From an uncultured Gemmiger sp. (lineage in GTDB: Bacteria > Bacillota > Clostridia > Oscillospirales > Ruminococcaceae): 58,592 nucleotides of DNA. The stretch lies in contig CANRLV010000007.1 in assembly GCA_947631565.1 (NCBI GenBank), positions 1-58,592 on the forward strand, read 5' to 3'. Made by a program: the position numbers and the translations under genes. The notes below the pieces were generated by a model. That model ran no database searches. It had not been told where the DNA came from and saw only the letters and a program-made list of their open reading frames with translations. The stretch's first letter is position 1, and each line of letters opens with the position of its first letter. Shown one piece after another: positions 47,513 to 57,770 of this stretch.

Positions 47513-48133
47513 ATGAAAGTACTGCTCATCAACGGCAGCCCGCACAAGCAGGGCTGCACCTGGGCCGCCCTGTGTGAGGTGGCAAAGCCCCTGCAGGCGG
47601 CCGGCATCGAGACCGAGATCTACCACATCGGCGCCGCGCCTGTGGGCGGCTGCGTGGGCTGCGGCGGCTGCGCCAAAACGGGCGAGTGCGTGTTCGGCGG
47701 GCCGCCGGCCGAAGCGCTGCAGCTCGTCAAGGATGCGGACGGCATCGTCTTCGGCGCGCCGGTGCACTATGCCACGGCGGCCGCCAGTATGCTGGGCTTT
47801 ATGCACCGGCTGGCCTGGTCGGGCGGGAATTACCTGCGCCACAAGCCGGCGGCCATTGTGACCAGCGCCCGCCGCGCCGGCACCACCACCGCCATTGAGG
47901 CGATGGAAAAGGTCCCGCAGTTCTTTGAGATGCCGCTCATCAGCTCGACCTACTGGCCGATGGTGCACGGCTCGAGCGCCGAGCAGGTGGCCCTGGACGC
48001 CGAGGGCTGCCAGATCATGCGCAACCTTGGGCAGAACATGGCCTGGATCCTGAAGTGCATCGAGGCCGGCCAGGCCGCCGGCATCAAGGCGCCCAAGCCC
48101 GAGCGCGGTGCCTGGACCAACTTTATCCGATAA
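47513..48133 (+). CDS. NAD(P)H-dependent FMN reductase / flavodoxin-family oxidoreductase
   Basis: A 206-residue flavin protein. LLINGSPHKQGCTWAAL is the FMN phosphate loop, CVGCGGCAKTGEC is the cysteine cluster common in anaerobic members, and GAPVHYATAAASM lines the flavin. It likely reduces quinones or iron complexes. Its 3' end overlaps the convergent PAP2 gene by 11 bases. Confidence 0.92.
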   Translation: MKVLLINGSPHKQGCTWAALCEVAKPLQAAGIETEIYHIGAAPVGGCVGCGGCAKTGECVFGGPPAEALQLVKDADGIVFGAPVHYATAAASMLGFMHRLAWSGGNYLRHKPAAIVTSARRAGTTTAIEAMEKVPQFFEMPLISSTYWPMVHGSSAEQVALDAEGCQIMRNLGQNMAWILKCIEAGQAAGIKAPKPERGAWTNFIR

Positions 48134-48632
48134 CGGCGTAAAATACCGCGAAGCCGGCCGTGCCGACGGCGGCGCCGAAGGCAAGGCCCGCCAGCACGTC
48201 GCTTGGCCAGTGCACACCGGCCAGCACGCGCCCGGCGGCGATAAGCACCGCCAGCACGGCCGCGAACGCCCCCAGCGGGGCGCTGACCGCCGCGGCGGCC
48301 ACGGCGATGGCGGCTGCGCAGAAGCAGTGCCGGCTGGGCATGCTTTGCCCCTGCACCGCCTTGGGGAACAGCGGCACGAAGCCCAGCGCCGCATAGGGGC
48401 GCGGGCGGTCGATGGCGGCGCGCAGCAGCGTGCCGGAGCAAAAGGCGGCCGCCGGCACGCACAGCACGCCCCAGAACAGCACCTGCCGCTGCCACGCCAG
48501 CCAGACGAGAAGACCGATATAGAGGGCGTAAACGGCCGCCACGGTACCGTCGTTGACCGCCCTCAGCGCAGCCTTGGCCGCCGGGCGGGCGCCAAACCAG
48601 GCGATGACCGCCTGCCAGCGCGCTTTGTTCAC
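48123..48632 (-). CDS. PAP2 family phosphatase
   Basis: A 169-residue membrane phosphatase, probably for undecaprenyl pyrophosphate or phosphatidyl lipids. The three motifs are RAAIDRPRP, the PSRH of QSMPSRHCF, and RVLAGVHWPSDVLAG with the catalytic histidine. Five to six helices. The start is taken as GTG 48632 behind GGAAAGGGGG; the frame runs on upstream to 48728 without a signal. Confidence 0.9.
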   Translation of the reverse strand: MNKARWQAVIAWFGARPAAKAALRAVNDGTVAAVYALYIGLLVWLAWQRQVLFWGVLCVPAAAFCSGTLLRAAIDRPRPYAALGFVPLFPKAVQGQSMPSRHCFCAAAIAVAAAAVSAPLGAFAAVLAVLIAAGRVLAGVHWPSDVLAGLAFGAAVGTAGFAVFYAVIG

Positions 48633-48727
48633 CGCTGCCGCCCCCTTTCCGTCGATTTTTAAAAAGGATACCACCGGCAGCGCCGCTTTGTCAAATCCGA
48701 CGCCGCCCCCAAAACGAGGGACTGCCA

Positions 48728-50044
48728 TTGTTTGCCTTTGCCGATTTTGTGCTGCTGGCGCTGTTTGCCGCTGCCGCGCTCGACCTTGCTCTGGCGCTGC
48801 GTGCGGCGGCGCCGGGACCGGGCCGTGCGCGCCGGGCCCTTGCCTGGCTGTGGGATACCGAGCACTACCTGTACGGGAACTGGGGCGGTGAGACGCGCGC
48901 CGCCGCCGGCGGATGGCTGTTCGTGGCGGGGCTCGTGCTCTACGAGGTCAATGTGGCCTTGTGCAACAGCCTGCTGCGTGTCGACCGCCCGTGGGTGCAG
49001 GACATTTTGGGCGCGGCGCTGGAGGCCCTGAGCTTTGCCTGCCTGGCCGCCAAGCTGCTGCTGGGCACGCGCTATACCTGGCGCGGCATGGGCTGTGCGG
49101 GGTGCCTGTACTTTATCGCCCGCTGGGTCTATTTCAACTCCCAGAATATCTGGTGGATCGGCATCGTGCTGGCGGTGCTGGCCGCCAAGGACGCACCGCT
49201 GCGCCGCGCGTTCCGGGCCTATGCGGCCGCGGGCGCGGCGATGATGGTGCTGGTGGCCGCCCTGCAGGCGGCGGGCATCATCACCGCGCAGTACGTCGGG
49301 CCGCTGGCCGGCGAGACCCGGCCCGGCTTCGGCTACGGGCACCCCAACACCTTCGGCGGGCTGGCGTTCGGCGTGGTGCTGGCCTGGCTGCTTTCTCGCA
49401 GCGCAGCGCCGCGCCGGGCCGACATCGCCCTGACGGCGGCCGCCGGCGTGTTTTTGCTGGTGGGGCCGCAGTCCTCGTCGCCGGCGCTGTCGCTGCTGGT
49501 GCTGGCGGTGCTGCTGGCGCTGTGCCGGGCCCGCCCGGCGGCAGCGCAGCAGCTGCGGGCGGCCCCGGCCGTACTGCTGGCGCCGGCGGCCATCACCGGT
49601 CTCAGCTTTTTGCTGCCGCTGCGCCTTGTCAAGGTCGGGCCCTGGTGGGACGATATGGCCCCCGCCTGGCTGGCACGGCTGGACAGCCTTTTGAGTGGGC
49701 GGCTGACCATGACCTGGACCGCTTTCCGCGTCCTGCCGGTCAAGATCGCCGGGCAGGTGCTGCCGGACTATCCCGCCCTGGACAACAGCTATGTGTATGC
49801 CGTCTACCAGTTCGGGCCGGTGGCTGCGGCGCTGCTGCTGGCGTTGGTCGCGGCGGCGCTGTGGGGCTATGCCCGGCGCGGGCAGGCGGTGTGCGTGTGC
49901 TGCCTGCTGGCCGGGCTCGTCTACGCCTTTATGGAGATGCAGATCTTTCACCTGACCAGCGCCCCCACCGCCCTGCTGCTGGCCGGGGCGGTCTATCTGC
50001 TGCCGCCCGAGCGATGGCCGGACCCCGGCAGCGACTCTGTATAG
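48728..50044 (+). CDS. O-antigen ligase/polymerase-like membrane protein
   Basis: A 438-residue protein with about eleven helices. YFNSQNIWWIGIVLAVLAAKD, FGYGHPNTFGGLAFGVVLAWLL (the HxNxxG-like block of Wzy/WaaL proteins) and a long outer loop at about 300-350 fit polysaccharide polymerases. Start codon is TTG behind GAGGG. A perfect hairpin overlaps its stop codon. Acts at the membrane, substrate unknown. Confidence 0.82.
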   Translation: MFAFADFVLLALFAAAALDLALALRAAAPGPGRARRALAWLWDTEHYLYGNWGGETRAAAGGWLFVAGLVLYEVNVALCNSLLRVDRPWVQDILGAALEALSFACLAAKLLLGTRYTWRGMGCAGCLYFIARWVYFNSQNIWWIGIVLAVLAAKDAPLRRAFRAYAAAGAAMMVLVAALQAAGIITAQYVGPLAGETRPGFGYGHPNTFGGLAFGVVLAWLLSRSAAPRRADIALTAAAGVFLLVGPQSSSPALSLLVLAVLLALCRARPAAAQQLRAAPAVLLAPAAITGLSFLLPLRLVKVGPWWDDMAPAWLARLDSLLSGRLTMTWTAFRVLPVKIAGQVLPDYPALDNSYVYAVYQFGPVAAALLLALVAAALWGYARRGQAVCVCCLLAGLVYAFMEMQIFHLTSAPTALLLAGAVYLLPPERWPDPGSDSV

Positions 50045-50084
50045 CAAGAGCGCCCCGCCTGGCAGCGGGGCGCTCTTGCTATAC
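50039..50084. terminator. Bidirectional terminator, perfect 20-bp inverted repeat
   Basis: GTATAGCAAGAGCGCCCCGC (50039-50058) and its exact complement (50065-50084) enclose six bases. The left arm includes the stop codon of the polymerase-like gene, and the DUF4830 gene ends six bases beyond the right arm. Confidence 0.88.
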
Positions 50085-50089
50085 AGCGT

Positions 50090-50773
50090 TTACTCGGTCG
50101 GGAACACGCTCTCGTCGTATACATCGGCCGCGGTTTCAGCAGCTTCCGTATCCGCCGGGGCGGCGGCTTCCGCGGCGTCCTTGTTTTCGGCTTCGGCGCC
50201 GGCCGGCACAGCGTCCGGCGTTTCGGCCGCGTCGGCAGACACGTCGGCAGAGGCCTCGGCCGTATCCTGTGCCCCGATGCCGTCGATGTCCGCCGCGGTC
50301 TGCGCGGCGCTGACCAGGCCACTCACCTCGCCGCTCGGCTTTTGCAGCAGGTAGGCGCCCACCGGCTGGCCCTTGTAGACCAGCAGCACGCAGTAGGTGT
50401 CGTTCTCGCCGTCGGATCGGGCGGGGCACAGGGCGGTCCATTTTTCCACCGTCTTGCCCTTGTAGCCGGCCAGCGAGAGCCCACTCTCCCCCACCACCTG
50501 GTCAAAGGCGGTAAAGCTGTCGTCCCATTTGCGGGGGATCTTGACCTTGTCGACCGCCGCCGTGGCCAGATCGACCTCAAAGCCGTAGCCGGTAAAGTAA
50601 GCGGCGATATCCTGCGTGGTCTCGATGCTGCCCACGCCGGCCGCCGTCTCAACAGCCAGGTCCCGGCCGGAAAAATGCACCGCTGCCGCCACGGTACCAC
50701 TCAAGCACACCGCGCACAGGGCGAGCGCCCCCGCCTGCCGCAGCCCCGGTTTGGTAACAGTAAATAGAAACAT
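50090..50773 (-). CDS. DUF4830 domain protein, membrane-anchored
   Basis: A 227-residue protein with an N-terminal membrane anchor or signal (residues 11-31), a DUF4830-type domain (IAAYFTGYGFEVDLA, VKIPRKWDDSFTAFDQV, GLSLAGYKGKTVEKW) and an acidic, alanine-rich tail of about 85 residues (AEASADVSADAAETPDA). It is likely outside the cell membrane. ATG 50773 follows AGGAGGGGG, which is locked in a leader hairpin. The tail is low-complexity. Function unknown. Confidence 0.82.
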   Translation of the reverse strand: MFLFTVTKPGLRQAGALALCAVCLSGTVAAAVHFSGRDLAVETAAGVGSIETTQDIAAYFTGYGFEVDLATAAVDKVKIPRKWDDSFTAFDQVVGESGLSLAGYKGKTVEKWTALCPARSDGENDTYCVLLVYKGQPVGAYLLQKPSGEVSGLVSAAQTAADIDGIGAQDTAEASADVSADAAETPDAVPAGAEAENKDAAEAAAPADTEAAETAADVYDESVFPTE

Positions 50774-50774
50774 A

Positions 50775-50829
50775 CGCGCAGCCCCCTCCTGTTGGTCATT
50801 CCAATCCAACGGTATGCGGGGGCTGCGCG
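50775..50829 (-). promoter_or_regulatory. Leader hairpin that encloses the DUF4830 ribosome binding site
   Basis: CGCGCAGCCCCC and GGGGGCTGCGCG (50818-50829 and 50775-50786) form a perfect 12-bp outer stem, GTTGG/CCAAC an inner stem. The 3' arm contains the GGGGG of the Shine-Dalgarno sequence and ends one base before the ATG. Confidence 0.7.
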
Positions 50830-50855
50830 GTCTATGTATGGCAGGGCGCGGATTT

Positions 50856-51710
50856 TCAGCGTTTGTAATGGGGATCGGGCGTGTACCACTGGAAGATGAC
50901 GGCATCGTTGTCCCTTTGCAGGGCGGCCTGGTCGTCCTCGGGCAGGGCGGTCCAGTAGACCATCATCGCGCCCAGCGCGGCGCACAGGCGCACGGCCCAG
51001 TTGCGGGGGGCCGGGCCCCAGGCGATGAAATCCGGCCGGGCGAACAGGTTGCCCAGGCAGTGGGACAGCGCCCAGGCGTGCAGCGGACCGGCGCCCTCTT
51101 TTCGATGGCTTTGGCAGCTGTCGGCCAGCTGGCCGCGCAGCACGCCGGGGGCCAGGTGACCGATGCGGGCCACCACGCGCGGGTCAAAGCTCTCGATGCA
51201 GTACGCGCCCGCGTAGCCGTCCAGCGCGGCGAGCACGGCGCGGCAGAGCTCGTCCAGGTAGGCGTCGCCGTAGGCGCTGCGGCTCTTGATCTCGATGATC
51301 AGCGGCACGCGCCCGGCCACCGTTTCCAGTACCTCGGCGAACAGCGGCGCATGGTACGCGGTGCCCAGCAGCGGCATGGCGGCGATGTCGGCATACGCAA
51401 AGTCCCGCACCCAGCCATGGGTGCCGGTCATGCGGTCGAGCGTGTCGTCATGGAAGACCAGCAGCTGTTTGTCGGCGCTGAACTGCACGTCCAGCTCGAT
51501 GCCGTAGCCGGCCGCCGCGGCGGCGGCAAAGGCCGGCAGGCTGTTTTCCGGCGTCGACTGGTCCCTGGTAAACAGGCCGCGGTGGGCGTAGTTGCGCCCG
51601 GCAAAGCCGGCGCGCAGGGCGCGGCGCCGCGGGTCGAGCCCCGGCACGGTGCACAGCGCTGCCACGGCCGCCGGCACGGCGGCAGCAAGCGCGAATTTGA
51701 ATAGATTCAT
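50856..51710 (-). CDS. Glycerophosphodiester phosphodiesterase
   Basis: A 284-residue enzyme that splits glycerophosphodiesters into glycerol 3-phosphate and an alcohol. An N-terminal hydrophobic stretch (4-20) acts as membrane anchor. Active-site residues are H43 and R44 (YAHRG), E72 and D74 (IELDVQF) and H87 (VFHDD). ATG 51710 follows GAGGC; the earlier frame is not supported. It lies 82 bases before the DUF4830 gene on the same strand. Confidence 0.93.
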   Translation of the reverse strand: MNLFKFALAAAVPAAVAALCTVPGLDPRRRALRAGFAGRNYAHRGLFTRDQSTPENSLPAFAAAAAAGYGIELDVQFSADKQLLVFHDDTLDRMTGTHGWVRDFAYADIAAMPLLGTAYHAPLFAEVLETVAGRVPLIIEIKSRSAYGDAYLDELCRAVLAALDGYAGAYCIESFDPRVVARIGHLAPGVLRGQLADSCQSHRKEGAGPLHAWALSHCLGNLFARPDFIAWGPAPRNWAVRLCAALGAMMVYWTALPEDDQAALQRDNDAVIFQWYTPDPHYKR

Positions 51711-51822
51711 GGTTTTTGCCTCGTTTTTCAAGAATACATTTTCTTTATTGTAGCGCACGAACCGCGCCGCCGCAAGGGGGCTGGGCATTTGTGAAAACGG
51801 ATTTTAAAAAACTTTCAAAATT

Positions 51823-51853
51823 TTGTCACCTGCGGCTGGTATTGTGGTATAGT
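51823..51853 (+). promoter_or_regulatory. Promoter of the OmpR/HAMP-kinase operon
   Basis: TATAGT (51848-51853) with extended TG; TTGTCA (51823-51828) lies 19 bases before it, long for a -35. Confidence 0.6.
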
Positions 51854-51891
51854 AAAGATACTGTAAAGCCCAACGCAAGGAGGGGTTTTCG

Positions 51892-52575
51892 ATGGCGAAG
51901 ATACTGATCGTGGACGATGAGCCGCGCATCCGGGACCTGATCCGGGAGCACCTGCAGTTTGCCGGCTTTACCTGCGCCGAGGCCGGGGACGGCACGGCGG
52001 CGCTGGCGGCGCTGGCCCAGGGCGGCATCGACCTCGTGATTTTGGACATCATGATGCCGTTCATGGACGGCATGACCTGCCTGCGCGAGATGCGTGCCCG
52101 CAAGCTGAACACCCCGGTCATCATGCTGACCGCCCGCAGCGAGGAGTATGACAAGCTGGCCGGGCTGGAGGGCGGCGCGGACGATTACGTCGTCAAGCCG
52201 TTCTCGCCGCGGGAGCTGGTGGCCCGCGTCAAGGCGGTGCTGGGCCGCACCATGCCCAAGGCCGACGAGGCCGGCACCGCCTATGTCTTCGGCGACCTTT
52301 CCATCGACACGGCCAGCCACAGCGTCAAGGTGGCCGGGCAGGAGGTCCCCCTGACCCCCAAGGAATTCGACCTGCTGGTGTATCTCGTCAACAACAAGGG
52401 CATCGCCCTCTCGCGCGAGCGCATCCTGCAGAAGGTTTGGAACTATGACTATTACGGCGAGGACCGCACGGTCGACACCCACATCAAGATGCTGCGCAGC
52501 CATCTCGGCCCCTGCCGGAGCTACATCGCCACCGTGTGGGGCATCGGCTATAAGTTCGACCCTGACGTGCTGTAA
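51892..52575 (+). CDS. OmpR family response regulator
   Basis: A 227-residue regulator. Receiver: ILIVDDEPR, phosphoacceptor D52 in VILDIMMPF, VVKPFSPREL. Winged helix: LTPKEFDLLVYLVNNKGIALSRERIL and TVDTHIKMLRSHL, with IATVWGIGYKF at the end. AAGGAGG precedes the ATG. It leads into its kinase with a 15-base gap. Confidence 0.95.
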   Translation: MAKILIVDDEPRIRDLIREHLQFAGFTCAEAGDGTAALAALAQGGIDLVILDIMMPFMDGMTCLREMRARKLNTPVIMLTARSEEYDKLAGLEGGADDYVVKPFSPRELVARVKAVLGRTMPKADEAGTAYVFGDLSIDTASHSVKVAGQEVPLTPKEFDLLVYLVNNKGIALSRERILQKVWNYDYYGEDRTVDTHIKMLRSHLGPCRSYIATVWGIGYKFDPDVL

Positions 52576-52590
52576 GCGGGGCGATCGGAC

Positions 52591-54114
<1,524 letters not shown>

Positions 54115-54124
54115 GGTGTCCCGC

Positions 54125-54685
54125 ATGGACAAACTGGATGCAAGGATGGACGAAAAGCTGGACGAGCGTGTGGCCGAGCTGCACGCCCATGACGACGAAA
54201 GCGGCGACGGCCGCGTGAACAGCAAGGACCTGAAGCTGCAGCTGGACCGCATCGAGGCGCAGCTGGAGCTGCAGGACAAGCAGAACCGCGCCCTGCTCAA
54301 GGGCCAGCGCGTGCGCCTGTGGCTGGCTGTCGGCATCGCAGTGGTGCTGTGCGCGGCGGTAGTATTTTTGTGGGTGCGGGTCGACCAGGCCTATACCGAC
54401 ATCCACGCCACCAGCACCCAGGTCAACGAACTGGCCGGCCGCCTGCAGGAAAGCCTGGCCGAGCTGGACAGCGAGGAGCTGGCCGCGGTGCTGAACAGCC
54501 TGCCCGATTTGACGGAAAAGCTGGCCGGCGTGGACGTGGACGCCCTGAATGAGGTACTGACCCGTATGCCGGCGCTGATGGACACCGTCACCGACCTGCA
54601 GGACCGGGTGACCGGCCTGCAGAGCATTATGGACGGCTTTAAAGGCGGGCTGAGCAACCTGTTCGGCGGCTTTGGCGGCAACTGA
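54125..54685 (+). CDS. Membrane protein with coiled-coil regions, partner of the two-component system
   Basis: A 186-residue protein: charged N-terminus, a coiled-coil part (DLKLQLDRIEAQLELQDKQ), one helix (LWLAVGIAVVLCAAVVFLWV, about residues 65-84) and an outer coiled-coil rich in leucine and aspartate (QVNELAGRLQESLAELDS, LTEKLAGVDVDALNEVL), ending in a glycine-rich FGGFGGN tail. ATG 54125 follows GAGGTG, ten bases behind the kinase. It might be a signal partner of the kinase or its target; not recognised. Confidence 0.75.
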   Translation: MDKLDARMDEKLDERVAELHAHDDESGDGRVNSKDLKLQLDRIEAQLELQDKQNRALLKGQRVRLWLAVGIAVVLCAAVVFLWVRVDQAYTDIHATSTQVNELAGRLQESLAELDSEELAAVLNSLPDLTEKLAGVDVDALNEVLTRMPALMDTVTDLQDRVTGLQSIMDGFKGGLSNLFGGFGGN

Positions 54686-54706
54686 CGTTTTACCGGATAC
54701 GGCGGC

Positions 54707-54734
54707 GCCGGGGTCCTTGGCAAAGGGCCCCGGC
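54707..54734 (+). terminator. Terminator of the two-component operon
   Basis: A 12-bp stem (54707-54718 with 54723-54734, one G-T pair) with GGCA loop, followed by ATCTTTGTGTTG. Confidence 0.82.
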
Positions 54735-54749
54735 ATCTTTGTGTTGTGC

Positions 54750-55724
54750 TTACCGTTTGGGCAGGATGGCTACGGCGCGGCTGCCCATCGCCGTGTAGAC
54801 CTCGTCAAAGGTGCGGCTGCTCACGCGGGTGTAGTTTTCAAGCGGGTCGGCGAGTAGGAAACCGTCCCGGTCGTAGCCGGTCAGGACCAGGCAGTGCAGG
54901 TTGGTATAGGGCTTTTGGCCGTTCGGCAGCGCAAAGCTGTGGCCGGTGCGCGGGGCATTGAAATCGGTGGTGACCCAAACCAGCACCGGCACGCCGCGGT
55001 CCAGCAGTGTCTTGAGCTCGGCCGGCGTGCTGCCGGAAAGGTCCGCCGCCGTATGGCCGCTGCCCTGCGGGGCGGCGTCGGCCAGGTAGGCGTTGACGGC
55101 CGCGACCACCGGCCCGGTCATGCAGTAATATCCCCCGCCGCGGCTGAACGGGTCGCCCATGTAGGTCTGCTCGGGGTCGGCGGCATAGTAGGGCGCCCGG
55201 CAGGGCAGGTATTGGGCGGCCAGGGTGCATTTGTCGGCCGGGTAGCCGAGGTAGACAAGAGCGATGGCGGCCGAGGTGATCTCGCAGCCGTTGGGCAGCT
55301 CCGGCTTTTGGGCGATGTTTTGCACCGGCAGCTGCACGCTTTGCGGCACATTGCCGGGCGCCGAGGCCTTGACCGCCGGCGGCAGCGCCGCCGTTAAAAT
55401 ATCCCTCGCCGCGCCCATGCCGTAGCTGTGCCACAGCGCGCGCAGGGCCGGCCGCCCGCTGACCAGCAGCGACAGTGCGGCGGTGCCCACCAGCAAAAGG
55501 GCGGCCGCTGCCCACAGCCAGGCGCGCAATATATCGTGCCGGCGGCGGACGGCACGCCGCCGGGCGCAGGCCCTGCTCCTGGCCGGGGCCGCATACACCG
55601 CGGCGCGGCGCCGGGCAGGGCCTGCGGCCGGGCGGCCCGGCACGCGGCGGACCTGTACACGGCCGGCAGGTGTCGGACGCCGGGCGGGCGGCGCAAAGGC
55701 GAGGGTCTGCGTAAATTCCACCAT
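54750..55724 (-). CDS. Membrane-anchored C39-like peptidase
   Basis: A 324-residue protein with an arginine-, alanine- and proline-rich cytoplasmic start (10-63), one membrane helix (68-88) and an outer papain-like domain of the C39_2 type. Active-site candidates are C147 (PNGCEIT), H in TNLHCLVLTGYD and D in LLADPLENY. GGGAGG precedes the ATG. Such proteins act at the cell surface, possibly on peptides or cross-links; substrate unknown. Confidence 0.85.
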   Translation of the reverse strand: MVEFTQTLAFAPPARRPTPAGRVQVRRVPGRPAAGPARRRAAVYAAPARSRACARRRAVRRRHDILRAWLWAAAALLLVGTAALSLLVSGRPALRALWHSYGMGAARDILTAALPPAVKASAPGNVPQSVQLPVQNIAQKPELPNGCEITSAAIALVYLGYPADKCTLAAQYLPCRAPYYAADPEQTYMGDPFSRGGGYYCMTGPVVAAVNAYLADAAPQGSGHTAADLSGSTPAELKTLLDRGVPVLVWVTTDFNAPRTGHSFALPNGQKPYTNLHCLVLTGYDRDGFLLADPLENYTRVSSRTFDEVYTAMGSRAVAILPKR

Positions 55725-55833
55725 GGACGGGCACCTCCCAACAGGTCTGGCATATCCTATGCTGCCACTATAGCCCCGCCATGTTTCGGACTTGTTTCAA
55801 ACCTGTTGCCGAGTTGTTGCCGACCTGTAAAAA

Positions 55834-55876
55834 CGGCAAAAAATCCCCCGGTCCGCGTCAAAAATGCGGACCGGGG
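55834..55876 (-). terminator. Terminator of the cyclophilin operon
   Basis: CCCCGGTCCGC and GCGGACCGGGG (55846-55856 with 55866-55876) form an 11-bp stem, followed on the minus strand by GGGATTTTTTGCC. Confidence 0.88.
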
Positions 55877-55893
55877 AACGGTTTTGCCTGTGT

Positions 55894-56364
55894 TCAGATC
55901 TCGCGCACGGTGGCGATGACGACCGGCGTGCGGGGCTTGTCGCGGAAGTCGGTGGGGGCAGCGGCGATCTCGTCGACCGCGTCCATGCCCGCCACGACGT
56001 GCCCGAAAGCCGCATACTGGCCGTCCAGATGCGGGGCGTCGGCGTGCATGATAAAGAACTGGCTGCCGGCGGAATCCGGGTCCATGGCGCGCGCCATGCT
56101 GATGACGCCGCGGGTGTGGCGGATGGGGTTGTCGACGCCGTTTGCGCGGAACTCGCCCTTGATGTGCCAGCCCGGGCCGCCGGTGCCGGTGCCCTGCGGG
56201 CATCCGCCCTGGATCATAAAGCCGGGGATGACGCGGTGGAAGGTCAGGCCGTCATAAAATTTTTCGGCCACCAGCTTGCGGAAATTCTCCACCGTGATGG
56301 GCGCGGCGGCGGGGTCCAGCTCGATGTCGATGGTCTTGCCGTTTTGCATGGTGATGCGGATCAT
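55894..56364 (-). CDS. Peptidyl-prolyl cis-trans isomerase, cyclophilin type
   Basis: A 156-residue cytoplasmic cyclophilin that speeds proline isomerization in folding proteins. FYDGLTFHRVIPGFMIQGG, GVISMARAMDPDSAGSQFFI and LDGQYAAFGHVVAGMD cover the active site (R in FHRV, the QFF block). ATG 56364 follows AAGGAGGA and overlaps the stop of the preceding gene (ATGA). Confidence 0.96.
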   Translation of the reverse strand: MIRITMQNGKTIDIELDPAAAPITVENFRKLVAEKFYDGLTFHRVIPGFMIQGGCPQGTGTGGPGWHIKGEFRANGVDNPIRHTRGVISMARAMDPDSAGSQFFIMHADAPHLDGQYAAFGHVVAGMDAVDEIAAAPTDFRDKPRTPVVIATVREI

Positions 56365-57731
56365 ACAGGTCCTCCTTCTGTTTTTGCAGGTTCGGTATTG
56401 GTGTTTTCCGGCGCCGGGGCCGGTCCCGGTCCGGGCTCGTCCACGGCCTTTTGGAGCACGGCCAGCACGTCGGCGGCCGAGGCCTCGGGCTCCTCCTCCG
56501 GCCACGGGTCCGACAGGCTGCCGGAAAATACCGGCGCCGTATTTTCCGGTGTGGTTTGCTCCGGCGGGGCGCTCTCCCCTGCCGGCGTGCTTTCCTCCTG
56601 CAGGCCGCCGCTTGGGGCGGCCCCAGCAAGCTCCCCTGCCGCGTTCGGTGCGGGCTCCGGTCCCGGCGCAGGCGGGGTGTTCTCCCCTGCCGGCGCGTCT
56701 TCTTCCTGCGGTCCGCCGCTTGGGGCGGCCCCTACAGGCTCCTCTGCCGTTTCCGGTGCAGCAGCGGCTTCCGGCTCCGGCACGGACTCTGCCGGTACAG
56801 GCTCTTCCGCCGGCTCCGGCGCAGGCGGCGGCGCGAAGGCGGGGTCGCTTTGGGCCGTGGAACGGCCCTCCAGGTAGCTCATGCTGCCCAGCTGCTCGGC
56901 CAATGCCTGCCCGCTTTGCTGCCCGGCCCAGGCCAAAATGGTCGCGGCCATGTACTTTTCGCTGCGGCTTTGGGCCTGCTCCAGCAGGGCGAAAATGTCC
57001 TCGCCGTGCTCGGTCCCGGCAAAGGGGTCGATCCAGGCAGCCGGCAGGTCCTTCTTCATCTTGCGCGGGGTGACGTGGCCGGTGATGTAGCCGCGCCCGG
57101 CGAACAGCGGCTCGATGAGCCAGTAGAACGCCCGCCGCACGCCCAGGCGGGAGGTGAACAGCCCGCGCAGCACGGTGGCGTGGTGGAAGCTGTCGGCCAG
57201 GTACTCGACCGGCACGTCGAGGTCATACACCTCCCGCAAACAGGTGTGCAGCAGGTTGGCGACGTCGGCCAGCGCCTCGCCGGCCAGCACGGGGGCACAG
57301 TCGGCGGCCGGCACGGTGCGGGCGCCGGTGTCCTGCTCATGCAGCAGCGTGTCCAGCGCGGCCTCAAAGTAACCGTGGCCGCCCTTGCGGGCGTAGGGCA
57401 TACCGGGGCGGCACAGCGCTTCGACGTAGGGGTGGATGACGGTATCGGTGGCGTAGTGGCTCAAAAAGCCCATGGTGTACTCGATCTGGGGCACGGTGCG
57501 CACATGGCGGACCAGGCTGCACAGAAAGGCGCCGGTGTTCTCGTTATGCAGGCGGCGGCCCAGCGCCGGCAGGTCATACAGGCGTTTGCGGGCCGGCTTC
57601 CAGGCCTGGAAGCAGAAAAAGGTGTCGGGCCCGTTGGCGCCGGCGGCAAACGCCGCCGGGCACTTGACCTTGTAGCGCACGGCCTCGGCGGCACGGCGCG
57701 CGGTGCGGATGTGGGTGTAGCCTTCCGGCAT
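56361..57731 (-). CDS. Zinc-dependent phospholipase C-like protein with repeat-rich acidic tail
   Basis: A 456-residue protein. The N-terminal 250 residues fit the zinc-dependent phospholipase C domain: MPEGYTHIRTA, FAAGANGPDTFF, FLSHYATDTVIHPYVE, and HHATVLRG supply histidines and aspartates for a metal site. The tail (about 285-456) is rich in proline, glutamate and alanine and contains an imperfect repeat: GAAPSGGPQEEDAPAGEN and GAAPSGGLQEESTPAGES. No signal peptide is seen. It lies behind the MFS gene and overlaps the cyclophilin gene. Confidence 0.82.
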   Translation of the reverse strand: MPEGYTHIRTARRAAEAVRYKVKCPAAFAAGANGPDTFFCFQAWKPARKRLYDLPALGRRLHNENTGAFLCSLVRHVRTVPQIEYTMGFLSHYATDTVIHPYVEALCRPGMPYARKGGHGYFEAALDTLLHEQDTGARTVPAADCAPVLAGEALADVANLLHTCLREVYDLDVPVEYLADSFHHATVLRGLFTSRLGVRRAFYWLIEPLFAGRGYITGHVTPRKMKKDLPAAWIDPFAGTEHGEDIFALLEQAQSRSEKYMAATILAWAGQQSGQALAEQLGSMSYLEGRSTAQSDPAFAPPPAPEPAEEPVPAESVPEPEAAAAPETAEEPVGAAPSGGPQEEDAPAGENTPPAPGPEPAPNAAGELAGAAPSGGLQEESTPAGESAPPEQTTPENTAPVFSGSLSDPWPEEEPEASAADVLAVLQKAVDEPGPGPAPAPENTNTEPAKTEGGPV

Positions 57732-57770
57732 AGGGTGGGCTCCTCTCGGGTCAGAGATGGGGGCGGGGCG

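Noticed and set aside
46823-48394. 523-codon frame running from the FMN reductase region into the DUF2975 gene
   Set aside because: The upstream part is antisense to the FMN reductase gene and crosses two promoters; only the part from ATG 47305 is real.
55740-55830. Repeated GTTGCCGA and ACAGGT-like words upstream of the C39-like gene as an operator
   Set aside because: Spacing is irregular and no good -35 pairs with the TATAGT there, so no promoter or operator was called.
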